Virus record (IMG/VR): IMGVR_UViG_3300025137_000158 | Coordinates: 1 to 32,275 of that record | Source: a virus | Length of the DNA stretch: 32,275 nucleotides | Direction: 5' to 3' (one strand) | Part shown: in pieces, positions 25,737 through 32,275 of the stretch | How the letters are laid out: every line of letters starts with the position of its first letter | Position numbering within the stretch: position 1 is the first letter of the stretch | The notes under the pieces: generated by a model | What the model was told of the DNA's origin: nothing | Databases searched by the model: none | Seen by the model: the letters and a program-made list of their open reading frames with translations, nothing else | Translations under genes and position numbers: made by a program

Positions 25737-27362
25737 ATGGCATACAAGATTAACAACACATTTGGAACTTTACTTGTTACCCTGGCAGACGGGACTATTG
25801 ACGTTGCAACCACAGACCTTACATTAATTGGAAAAGGATATGCAGGGTTCGGTGAGAAACTTAATGAGAACCTTGTCAAATTATTAGAGAATTTCAACAA
25901 CACATCTGCACCATCAAAGAAAATACAAGGTCAGTTGTGGTATGACAAGACGAACAATCAACTGAACGTCTACACAGGATCAAAATTTAAACCAGTTGGA
26001 TCAACATCTAACTCAGCATCTGCACCAACAAACGCAGTGCTGGGAGACATGTGGTTTGACACAACCAACACACAACTTTACGTCTACACAGGGTCTGCAT
26101 GGACGCTGATTGGTCCAACCACAGTGGCAGGTTCAGGAGTGACACAGGTAGTAACAGAGACCCCGGAAGACAACACAGGTGTAAGGAGATCAATTCTTAA
26201 ACTAGTTGCCAATGACACAACTGTTGGTGTAGTTTCTAACATTGCATTCACGCCAAGCTCATCGGAAACATTGGGAGCGGCATTAGTAACAGCAGGTTTC
26301 TCATCCATAGCACAAGGATTACAACTTTCAAGCACGGTATCATCTGTTAAATTCAGAGGTACGGCAACAGACTCAGATGCACTTGGTGGCGTAGCGGCGG
26401 CCAACTACCTGAGGTCCAATGCTAACGACACATCAACAGGTTCTCTTGGGGTCTTGAATGACACAGGACTAACAATTGGTGCAGGATCAGACATCACAAT
26501 GAGTTTGTCCAGTGATGATTTTACTATTGCACAAACTACGCAAGACAAAGACATCATATTCACAGTCAACGATGGCGGAACTACCGTTGAAGCATTAAGA
26601 ATCAAAGGATCAACAGGCAGGATCGAACACTTAAGAGTTGGAGACCTTACTGTCGACGGCACCAACACGGTACTCAACACCACAACACTGTCGGTGGAGG
26701 ACAACATCATCGAATTGAACAGGGGGATATCCAGTAATGCTGGTATGCCTAGTTTCACAGGCCTAAAAGTAAACAGAGGCGAAACATCAACTGCTACGGA
26801 ACAGAACCTATACTGGGTATGGGACGAGACATTTGCGGATGACGGCACGACCATACACGGAAACGCAGGCGGTGCCTGGACAGCATTCAAGTCGGGAGGC
26901 GGAGACGAAATGTCTGCACCAACGTTGGTTGATATGAGAGCGAACATAGTACATGCAACATCAACATCGGCTCAGTACGCGGATTTGGCGGAAAGATACG
27001 CATCAGATGTGCAACTATCTATAGGTGAAGTTGTTATATTGGGCGGATCAGAAGAGATAACAAGATGTGATACTGAATTGAGTGACAAGGTTTTTGGAGT
27101 AGTCAGCGAAAGTCCAGCATTTTTAATGAACGCTTCAGCAGGAAACAACGACTCACACCCAATGGTGGCACTAAAAGGACGGGTGCTAGTGGCCTTAAAA
27201 GGCAAAGGAACAGCAGGCGACAGGATTGTTTCAGCAGGCGGAGGCGAGGCACGTGTCGCAACTTTAGACGAGTGCAACCATTTCAACGTTCTTGGGCGTT
27301 TAGTTAAAGATAAATATAATGAAGAAACAGCACTCACAGAGTGCGTTATAGGAGTTAAGTAG
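25737..27362 (+). CDS. Tail-fibre-like structural protein, paralog C
   Basis: This 541-residue protein has the N-terminal module of paralogs A and B: LTLIGKGYAGFGEKLNENLV, LLENFNNTSAPSKKIQGQLW, then repeats ending VYTGSKFKPVG and VYTGSAWTLIGP. The middle carries DALGGVAAANYLRSNANDTS, as in A, and a segment LNTTTLSVEDNIIELNRGIS typical of phage fibre and adhesin proteins. The C-terminal domain begins SAQYADLAERYASD and contains GEVVILGG and VFGVVSESPAFLMNAS, again as in A. No Shine-Dalgarno site is seen right before the ATG, only three bases after the small gene, so coupling is likely. It lies about 3.3 kb from paralog B, separated by the Hint/oxygenase/SDR/GNAT block. Confidence 0.75.
   Translation: MAYKINNTFGTLLVTLADGTIDVATTDLTLIGKGYAGFGEKLNENLVKLLENFNNTSAPSKKIQGQLWYDKTNNQLNVYTGSKFKPVGSTSNSASAPTNAVLGDMWFDTTNTQLYVYTGSAWTLIGPTTVAGSGVTQVVTETPEDNTGVRRSILKLVANDTTVGVVSNIAFTPSSSETLGAALVTAGFSSIAQGLQLSSTVSSVKFRGTATDSDALGGVAAANYLRSNANDTSTGSLGVLNDTGLTIGAGSDITMSLSSDDFTIAQTTQDKDIIFTVNDGGTTVEALRIKGSTGRIEHLRVGDLTVDGTNTVLNTTTLSVEDNIIELNRGISSNAGMPSFTGLKVNRGETSTATEQNLYWVWDETFADDGTTIHGNAGGAWTAFKSGGGDEMSAPTLVDMRANIVHATSTSAQYADLAERYASDVQLSIGEVVILGGSEEITRCDTELSDKVFGVVSESPAFLMNASAGNNDSHPMVALKGRVLVALKGKGTAGDRIVSAGGGEARVATLDECNHFNVLGRLVKDKYNEETALTECVIGVK
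26388..26410 (+). repeat. 23-base segment identical to 20091-20113
   Basis: This is the second copy of the exact shared segment. It encodes the same GVAAANYL part of the fibre motif in paralog C. The neighbouring codons differ between the copies, so this short block is more conserved at the DNA level than its surroundings. Confidence 0.85.
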
Positions 27363-27366
27363 TAAC

Positions 27367-28320
27367 ATGGCATATTCGGCGGGTGACGCAATTTTAGATG
27401 ATGAGTACAACGCATTTGTTGGTAGCTCTACTGATCCGTTTGGATACAACCATTTTGCAGGAGCAGGTTCAGGCGAATACGGATTGAACCAATCATCAAT
27501 CTCAACAGTTTCGGCGGGGGACGCCATTGCGGCATCAAGTTGGAACGCATTATTCACGGGTTTGGACAACATAGCCAACCACACAAACGTTTCTATCACT
27601 TCGTCATCGGTATCAGCAGGAGACGATATTGCAATTCGATCAGCACTTATAGGTGATCTTGCTAACTTGGCGGCGGCGGTTGCTGGCGGTTCAACAGGTG
27701 CAACTGCTATTGGCACAAACGCTGTAGGTTCAAGCACTAACTCGGCAACATGGAATTCCACTTCTACCATTGAGCGATCGGTTACATTTGCAAACAACAA
27801 CACCATGAGGGCATTCTTCAACGCAGGTGGATTCATCAGGATTGACCCTAGTTGCGTAACAGGTATTGACGGGACTAAAGATGATGTATACAACACGATC
27901 ACCACTGGAGCCATAGGTAACTTAGACCTTAAAGCACAGTCTAGTGTGAGATCAGGTTCAGGTGAGACACTGACCACTAACGGACTGGCAAATGGTTTCC
28001 ATAACCTTGGAACGTCATACACCGAAATTATAAAAATTACTTCAGACAACTCAGGGTACACCGGAAACAACGTTTCTATACAGGCCAAGTTGAATGCGGC
28101 AGTCGGATCAGCCACAGTGTTAACCATCAAGATGGTGGCCACAGATGGAGCGAGTGACACCCAGTACACTAGTGGTAACCTTGACAGTATTCCTACAAAT
28201 CCAAACGAGGCTCCTAGAATGACATTGGCCTTGATTGAACATCATCCAACTGATGCACAAGGGTTGGCGGCGGCCATACAGGCGGCCTCAAACGCAGAAG
28301 TTTCAAACTCCACATCATAA
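27367..28320 (+). CDS. Virion structural/fibre-like protein with SAGD repeats
   Basis: This 317-residue protein opens with MAYSAGDAILDDEYNAFVG. The motif S-A-G-D-A/D-I returns at residues 4, 49 and 83, each followed by a polar stretch with N-x-L/F or similar, which marks three related short units. After residue 120 it is beta-rich with many Thr, Ser and Asn (YTEIIKITSDNSGYTGNNVS). I recall a similar start in structural proteins of marine T4-like phages. A ribosome binding site AGGAG lies at 27350-27354, 12 bases before the ATG, inside the end of paralog C. The gene closes the fibre region; the following 38 bases hold only a promoter-like box. Role within the virion is unknown. Confidence 0.68.
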   Translation: MAYSAGDAILDDEYNAFVGSSTDPFGYNHFAGAGSGEYGLNQSSISTVSAGDAIAASSWNALFTGLDNIANHTNVSITSSSVSAGDDIAIRSALIGDLANLAAAVAGGSTGATAIGTNAVGSSTNSATWNSTSTIERSVTFANNNTMRAFFNAGGFIRIDPSCVTGIDGTKDDVYNTITTGAIGNLDLKAQSSVRSGSGETLTTNGLANGFHNLGTSYTEIIKITSDNSGYTGNNVSIQAKLNAAVGSATVLTIKMVATDGASDTQYTSGNLDSIPTNPNEAPRMTLALIEHHPTDAQGLAAAIQAASNAEVSNSTS

Positions 28321-28344
28321 TAATTTACATCAACTGATTGTGCA

Positions 28345-28352
28345 ATTAAATA
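28345..28352 (+). promoter_or_regulatory. T4-type late promoter-like box before the second oxygenase-like gene
   Basis: ATTAAATA lies in the 38-base gap after 28320. The ATG at 28359 is six bases away, so a start site at the usual distance would fall at about 28358 and give a leaderless message. No hairpin terminator is visible in the gap. A TTG at 28353, in frame with the gene, would lie upstream of that transcript start. Confidence 0.45.
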
Positions 28353-28358
28353 TTGCGT

Positions 28359-29276
28359 ATGCAGGTACAGATATTCACAAAAGTCAATGCCAGTTTTGAA
28401 TGCATAGGACTTAACGGCAACACAATCTCGCAGTCTGGTATAATCAACATGCCGGACTCTTGGCACAAGTGTTACATCAACCTACACAGGAAGTACATCA
28501 CAGACATCAAGATTGGATCAGAGTCAATCAGACACTGTCTGAACGCAGGCCAAAACACAGCCGACGGTTATGAGATATGGTTGCACGGAGATTGTGCCCA
28601 ATATTTTTCTAGGATAGCCAAATGCATAGCACAAGAAGATCTACTTAGATTTAGAAACTTGGCCGACAAATACTTGATTACAGAGAGTTGGGACGAGCAA
28701 GTTGCGGGAGATTTCATACCAACTAGCGTCAAACAGTTCTTTGCTAGAGGAGAAGGTCCCCACTGGTACCACAAGGAAGACTTCAATAATTTACCATACT
28801 TAGAATGTGATGGTTACGTGGACACTGATTTAGATCTAGATGAAGATCTAAAGTTCACGGACACAAAGTTCTATGGACAAGGACAGTGTAAGTCACTACA
28901 ACCTAAACCAGCACTGCCAACCATAAAACTGGATCAGATAAAGAATGGAAAACTCAGGGACACCATGGGCAGGTTTGGATTCACAGATATATTACAGATG
29001 CAGTATGTGGAGTTGCAACCAAATTCGGTGCTACCCATACACATGGACGACTTTACCTACGAGGATGGTAAAAGCATAATAGATGGCCCAACCCAGTTGT
29101 ACTGTGTGCTGTCCGGGAACCCTGAACAGATCAAATTCAAGTTCAGAAACGTAGGACTGCTAGATGTAAGCAAACCTATATTCATAAACAATCGTAGGTT
29201 CGTACACAGTTTGGTATACACTGGTAGCGTGCCACGTGCTGTCCTACTTGCATACGGAATTAGGAAAGCAAAATAA
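28359..29276 (+). CDS. Second Fe(II)/2-oxoglutarate oxygenase-like protein (beta-hydroxylase type core)
   Basis: The last 100 residues of this 305-residue protein show the jelly-roll metal site. LPIHMDDFTYEDGK supplies His228 and Asp230, and NNRRFVHSLVYTGSVPRAVL supplies His283 and Arg293. The order H-x-D, H, R and the closing strand AVLLAYGIR fit aspartyl/asparaginyl hydroxylase-like enzymes. The first 200 residues are unlike the oxygenase at 23844 and contain an acidic stretch (DTDLDLDEDLKF) and FFARGEGPHWYHKEDFNNLP. I chose ATG 28359 over an in-frame TTG six bases upstream because the promoter box ends at 28352. Substrate unknown; it stands between the fibre genes and the glycosyltransferase cluster. 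Confidence 0.6.
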   Translation: MQVQIFTKVNASFECIGLNGNTISQSGIINMPDSWHKCYINLHRKYITDIKIGSESIRHCLNAGQNTADGYEIWLHGDCAQYFSRIAKCIAQEDLLRFRNLADKYLITESWDEQVAGDFIPTSVKQFFARGEGPHWYHKEDFNNLPYLECDGYVDTDLDLDEDLKFTDTKFYGQGQCKSLQPKPALPTIKLDQIKNGKLRDTMGRFGFTDILQMQYVELQPNSVLPIHMDDFTYEDGKSIIDGPTQLYCVLSGNPEQIKFKFRNVGLLDVSKPIFINNRRFVHSLVYTGSVPRAVLLAYGIRKAK

Positions 29277-29287
29277 TTTTTACCAGG

Positions 29288-29316
29288 TTGATATTACACC
29301 ATAATTATTGTATAAT
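29288..29316 (+). promoter_or_regulatory. Sigma70-type promoter before the glycosyltransferase cluster
   Basis: TTGATA (29288-29293) and TATAAT (29311-29316) are separated by exactly 17 bases. The -35 differs from consensus at one base and the -10 is perfect. The start site would fall at about 29322-29324, on the ATG of the next gene at 29323, again a leaderless arrangement. This is the only good sigma70 pair I noticed in an intergenic gap in this window. Confidence 0.7.
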
Positions 29317-29322
29317 TTTGGT

Positions 29323-29640
29323 ATGGATATTCGCGATCTAAAAAAACAATCAGACCTTTCCTACGACATGGCAGTTGCTAAACGTAACGCTTTAGAGAAA
29401 GCACACTCACGACAGGTTTTGGCCTACAATGGACACCTTTTCCGTGCAGATCCTCACACAATCTGTCTAGTAAGGACACTGAAGGAAAGCCACGGCAGTT
29501 TCTATGTGCTGGACACTAATAGTAATCCTGTGCAGATAAAAGATGCTGATGACTTATTGCAAAAACTGATTGCTCGTAACCAGGAGGCCTTGAACGCATA
29601 TCACCAGATGTACGAAAGTTTTACTAAAAGGGGTGAATGA
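29323..29640 (+). CDS. Conserved phage protein of unknown function (105 residues)
   Basis: The product starts MDIRDLKKQSDLSYDMAVAK and contains YNGHLFRADPHTICLVRTLK, a small beta region, and ends with a helical stretch LNAYHQMYESFTKRGE. I have an impression of similar small proteins in cyanophages but cannot name a function. An in-frame TTG at 29308 is rejected as start because it lies within the predicted promoter. The stop overlaps the next gene (ATGA arrangement), and GGGGTGA before it may serve that gene as ribosome binding site. Since it is the first gene after a sigma70-type promoter, early or middle expression is inferred. Confidence 0.68.
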   Translation: MDIRDLKKQSDLSYDMAVAKRNALEKAHSRQVLAYNGHLFRADPHTICLVRTLKESHGSFYVLDTNSNPVQIKDADDLLQKLIARNQEALNAYHQMYESFTKRGE

Positions 29641-30389
29641 TGACCAAGGGAGTGCTACTATTCTGTTTTGACACAGAACACACAAAGTACCACAAGATAT
29701 TAGAAAGATCTGTGGGCCTGATTAAAAAGAATCTTAAGTTACCAATAACAGTCGTTACGAACTTCTCAACCTTCAAGCAGACAGCACCACTAGGAATGGT
29801 AAATTACAAATTTATTGAACCTGAGACGGGAAATACTAAACTGGGCAAATCCTGGAACAACGCTGACAGGCACATGGCGTATGAACTTTCTCCGTATGAT
29901 AACACACTAGTGATGGACGTTGACTATTTTTGTTTTTCTGACAATTTGTTGCAATTACTTGATACAAATTATGATTTCCTTTTGCCCAACATGGCATATG
30001 ATCTTACTAACAGGAACAGTTTCGATCACAGGAAGTTCAGCGTAATACCAATGGTGTGGGCAACTGTGCTGGTTTTTAAAAAGACCAAAAAAGCAAAAAG
30101 GATATTTGACATGGTCAAGTATGTAAAAAAATGGTATGCGTATTTTGTAGATCTTTACAGGCTAAGGACAAAAAATCTTCGCAATGATTACGTGTTCGCG
30201 ATAGCGTTACAACAGTTGAATGGCTTTCTTGGATATGATACCTTTCCGTTTGCCTTGTCAACATTACCGCCTGACTGTAAGATAGTACAATTTGACAAAA
30301 ATGGATTGAAATGGCAGTACAAAGACAACATCGATTTCATTACAGGGCAGGACGTACACGTGCTGAATAAGGAGATGGCAGATGTCTAG
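29637..30389 (+). CDS. Glycosyltransferase-like protein with a D-x-D motif (first of three)
   Basis: This 250-residue protein looks like a GT-A fold enzyme. It has an N-terminal strand (GVLLFCFDTE), a second strand LPITVVTNF, and then LVMDVDYFCF with Asp94 and Asp96, the usual place for the metal and nucleotide-sugar binding D-x-D. Later comes RNDYVFAIALQQL, comparable to the acceptor-side D-x-x-F/A-N segment of glycogenin-type (GT8-like) enzymes. It would transfer a sugar from a nucleotide donor; neither donor nor acceptor can be read from the sequence. It overlaps the preceding gene by four bases and the next by eight. Two ATG codons occur in tandem at 29637 and 29640; either could be used. 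Confidence 0.6.
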   Translation: MMTKGVLLFCFDTEHTKYHKILERSVGLIKKNLKLPITVVTNFSTFKQTAPLGMVNYKFIEPETGNTKLGKSWNNADRHMAYELSPYDNTLVMDVDYFCFSDNLLQLLDTNYDFLLPNMAYDLTNRNSFDHRKFSVIPMVWATVLVFKKTKKAKRIFDMVKYVKKWYAYFVDLYRLRTKNLRNDYVFAIALQQLNGFLGYDTFPFALSTLPPDCKIVQFDKNGLKWQYKDNIDFITGQDVHVLNKEMADV

Positions 30390-31176
30390 AGGATTTCTAT
30401 GGTTCGCACAGAACAACAACGACACAGACTACGTCGAGATGTCCATCGAACTTGCGAGGAGCATCAAGAGGCACAACACAGAAAACAAAATCTGTGTGAT
30501 CACAGATGAAAAAAGTAATTTTGAAAGCCAACATGTGGATGTGGTCAAGGTGCTTAAAGAAGATGACAGTGCTGAACACGACATAAAATGGGCAAATGAG
30601 TACAAAGCATTCGCCCTTACACCATTTACTCACACAATCAAATTAGAGGCCGACATGTTGTGGACAATAAACACTGACTGGTGGTGGCATCATTTAGGTC
30701 AACACAACCTTGTGTTCAGCGTAGACTGTTTTGACTACAGGAGCAATATTGTAAAAGACACGATGTACAGGAAACTTTTTGTGAGGAATTGCCTACCAAA
30801 CATCTACAACGGACTGATGTATTTCCGTAGGAGCAAGGAGGCACAAAAATTCTACAAAATCGCAGAGAGCATAGTGCAAAATTGGCAACAAGTCAAATCG
30901 CAAATTCTTGTAGCGTGTCATGATGAATATCCAAGCACAGACGTCGTGTTTGCACTTGCCTATAGAATAATGGATCCCACAGCAACAGATCTCATAGACT
31001 ATGATTGGTTTAAGTTCATACACAACAAGGCAGATGTCCATGGGTTGGGCCGATTTGCTAACCATAACGATTACTTGATGCCAAACGTCAGTGGAGATAA
31101 GATTTACGTGGGGGAGACACGTGTCAGCAGGGTGTGGCACTACCACGACAAGGAGTTACATGCCAGGAATATTTGA
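30382..31176 (+). CDS. Glycosyltransferase-like protein with an E-x-D motif (second of three)
   Basis: This 264-residue protein begins GFLWFAQNNNDTDYVEMSIE and has the GT-A order: strand KICVITDEK, then HTIKLEADMLW with Glu89 and Asp91 in the D-x-D position, NIYNGLMYFRRS, and a PSTDVVFALAYRI segment similar to that of the preceding gene product. The replacement of the first Asp by Glu is tolerated in some GT-A enzymes but lowers certainty. It has a good AAGGAG at 30369-30374 inside the preceding gene and an eight-base overlap with it. The next gene starts 17 bases before its stop. It is probably a distant relative of its upstream neighbour. Confidence 0.6.
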   Translation: MSRGFLWFAQNNNDTDYVEMSIELARSIKRHNTENKICVITDEKSNFESQHVDVVKVLKEDDSAEHDIKWANEYKAFALTPFTHTIKLEADMLWTINTDWWWHHLGQHNLVFSVDCFDYRSNIVKDTMYRKLFVRNCLPNIYNGLMYFRRSKEAQKFYKIAESIVQNWQQVKSQILVACHDEYPSTDVVFALAYRIMDPTATDLIDYDWFKFIHNKADVHGLGRFANHNDYLMPNVSGDKIYVGETRVSRVWHYHDKELHARNI

Positions 31177-31462
31177 AGCACTTGCTAATTTACCCAAGAG
31201 GGGGCCAAAGAAACACTTTGTGAACATTGACGGAGTCAAGATTGAGGTCTCGCTGGAACGATCATTAGAAATAATGAAACGGGGTCAAGAGTATTACATG
31301 CTTGAAGATGGAGAAATAGTTTTGAAACCAATTCCAAAGATGAAATCTAAATTTAGGAAACTGCTTGGATCCAACAAAGGCTATCATTTTGTCGACAATG
31401 ATATACACTGGCCAGAGGAAATAGGCGAAGGAGGGAAGACATGGCAGATAGAGTACGAATAA
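31160..31462 (+). CDS. Unknown small protein (100 residues) within the glycosyltransferase cluster
   Basis: I place the start at ATG 31160 because AAGGAG lies at 31150-31155; an upstream ATG at 31091 would overlap the preceding gene by 86 bases. The product begins MPGIFEALANLPKRGPKKHF, has a strand-like HFVNIDGVKIEVS, a helix SLERSLEIMKRGQEYY, and a basic stretch KPIPKMKSKFRKLL. It has no motif I recognise. Its end overlaps the next gene by 22 bases. Tight packing suggests the same pathway as its neighbours, without telling what it does. Confidence 0.65.
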   Translation: MPGIFEALANLPKRGPKKHFVNIDGVKIEVSLERSLEIMKRGQEYYMLEDGEIVLKPIPKMKSKFRKLLGSNKGYHFVDNDIHWPEEIGEGGKTWQIEYE

Positions 31463-32275
31463 GCGATATAGACTTTGTGTACATCTCATTCAAAGAGCCC
31501 AACAAGGAAGAGAACTGGGCAGACTTGAAGAACAAGGTGCCATGGGCCAAACGTGTCGACGGCGTGGTTGGTTTTGACAACGCACACAAGGCCGCCGCTG
31601 AAGTGGCAGATACTGATTTCTTTATAAGTGTAGATGGAGACAACATAATTGATGAACTTTTTTTGTTAGAAACACTGGACTGGACAAAGACGGACAAGAA
31701 AGCAGTACACAGATGGAGGGCCAGGAACAACATCAATGGCCTCGTGTATGGCAATGGTGGGCTAGTTGGATGGGATAAACAGACATGCCTTGCTATGAAG
31801 ACACATGAGAACGCAGAAACAGAAGAGAACCAAATTGATTTCTGCTGGGGTGTCCCGCATGAGAATCTGCATAACTGTTACTCCACCACCATTATAAATG
31901 GTTCTGAACAGCAGGCGTTTGTAGCAGGCTACAGGGAAGGCGTCAAGATGAGTACAGAGAAAGGCAAACCTATACCTGCCGAAGATTTCAGTAAAATGTG
32001 GCCAAACAATCTAAGAATACTCAGCACTTGGTGTACAGTAGGTTCGGACGTTGAACATGGCAAGTACGCCATGTTGGGAGCGAGGATGGGTTGTTTCAAC
32101 ACAGTGATACAGGCCAACAATGAGCATTTCAAGATACGTGACCTAGACAACATGGAGTTGTATTACAAGGAGCAGGCACCCACAGACATAGAAACGGATC
32201 TATCGATGTACGGCAACAGCCTGAGGCAACAACTGGACATACCGATTGCAGAATACAGTGAAGAGGACAGCAGGT
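31441..32275 (+). CDS. Glycosyltransferase-like phage protein with a D-G-D-N motif (third of three, cut by the right edge)
   Basis: The frame opens at ATG 31441 after AAGGAGGG at 31428-31435 and stays open to the window end, giving at least 278 residues. It starts with a strand DIDFVYISFKEPNKEENWAD, continues WAKRVDGVVGFDNAHKAAAE and then FFISVDGDNIIDELF, where Asp65 and Asp67 form a D-x-D. The order strand, variable loop, alanine-rich helix, D-x-D is that of GT-A glycosyltransferases, and I recall similar proteins in T4-like cyanophages. RWRARNNINGLVYGNGGLVG may line the donor site. Unlike the two upstream enzymes it has no clear sequence similarity to them. The missing C-terminus prevents further assignment. 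Confidence 0.62.
   Translation, partial: MADRVRISDIDFVYISFKEPNKEENWADLKNKVPWAKRVDGVVGFDNAHKAAAEVADTDFFISVDGDNIIDELFLLETLDWTKTDKKAVHRWRARNNINGLVYGNGGLVGWDKQTCLAMKTHENAETEENQIDFCWGVPHENLHNCYSTTIINGSEQQAFVAGYREGVKMSTEKGKPIPAEDFSKMWPNNLRILSTWCTVGSDVEHGKYAMLGARMGCFNTVIQANNEHFKIRDLDNMELYYKEQAPTDIETDLSMYGNSLRQQLDIPIAEYSEEDSR

Noticed and set aside
27310-27320. An ATAAATA box followed closely by an ATG inside fibre paralog C
   Set aside because: The ATG is out of frame with any long frame and the box sits in coding sequence (Lys-Asp-Lys-Tyr-Asn), so it is probably chance.
27300-28169. A 289-codon open frame on the - strand
   Set aside because: It lies opposite two convincing + strand structural genes, has no motif, and all other genes here point the other way.
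28353-28358. TTG as the start of the second oxygenase-like gene
   Set aside because: It lies directly after the late promoter-like box and before the expected transcript start; the ATG at 28359 fits better.
28321-28358. A rho-independent terminator in the gap after the fibre genes
   Set aside because: No stem of useful length followed by a T run could be found in the 38 bases.
29308-29322. TTG as the start of the 105-residue gene
   Set aside because: It lies inside the predicted sigma70 promoter, overlapping the region just before the -10 element.
31091-31159. An upstream ATG that would extend the 100-residue protein by 23 residues
   Set aside because: It would overlap the preceding gene by 86 bases, while AAGGAG supports ATG 31160.
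1-32275. An archaeal virus origin, considered because of leaderless starts and ATA-rich codons
   Set aside because: The AT-rich boxes are about 6-14 bases from the ATG, not at the -26 to -30 of archaeal TATA boxes, and gp5, gp25 and gp6 are of T4 bacterial-phage type.

Overview
This window looks like late-region DNA of a T4-like tailed phage (myovirus type) from a marine habitat. The closest resemblance I recognise is to T4-like cyanophages and pelagiphages. Three consecutive proteins read clearly as T4-type baseplate components (gp5, gp25, gp6). They are followed by a giant structural protein, a set of paralogous tail-fibre-like proteins and a cluster of small enzymes. Every gene I can support lies on the + strand, most junctions overlap or are only a few bases long, and no non-coding stretch exceeds about 50 bases. 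I see no tRNA, CRISPR array, insertion sequence, integrase or attachment site. The host cannot be fixed from this sequence: three 60-base lines counted by hand gave 35-45% G+C.

Layout. Positions 3-173 hold the 3' end of an unidentified gene. Positions 190-6037 hold the baseplate block: gp5 hub/spike without a visible lysozyme domain, gp25 wedge, and an enlarged gp6 wedge with an EF-hand-like loop. Positions 6037-18723 are one 4228-residue structural protein, a mosaic containing a cupredoxin-like domain with a full copper-ligand set, a seven-bladed FG-GAP-like propeller, and a run of beta-rich repeats. Positions 18733-22422 hold a 241-residue virion protein and two fibre paralogs. Positions 22427-25531 hold four overlapping genes: a glycine-rich adhesin-like protein ending in a Hint (hedgehog/intein) domain, a Fe(II)/2-oxoglutarate oxygenase, a short-chain dehydrogenase and a GNAT-like protein. 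Positions 25551-28320 hold a 60-residue protein, a third fibre paralog and another structural protein. Positions 28359-29276 hold a second oxygenase-like protein. From 29323 to the right edge there are two small unknown proteins and three glycosyltransferase-like proteins, the last one cut by the window end.

How it fits together. T4-type late promoter boxes (TAAATA core) stand before several genes, often 6-7 bases before the ATG, so their transcripts would be essentially leaderless. Other genes use ordinary Shine-Dalgarno sites, often buried in the preceding gene. A good sigma70-type promoter at 29288-29316 starts the glycosyltransferase cluster, suggesting a different timing. My main inference is that positions 22427 to the end form a tail-fibre and adhesin region together with enzymes that may modify it: self-processing by Hint, hydroxylation, and possibly acetylation and glycosylation. 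The individual domains are supported by motifs; their joint action is a hypothesis.
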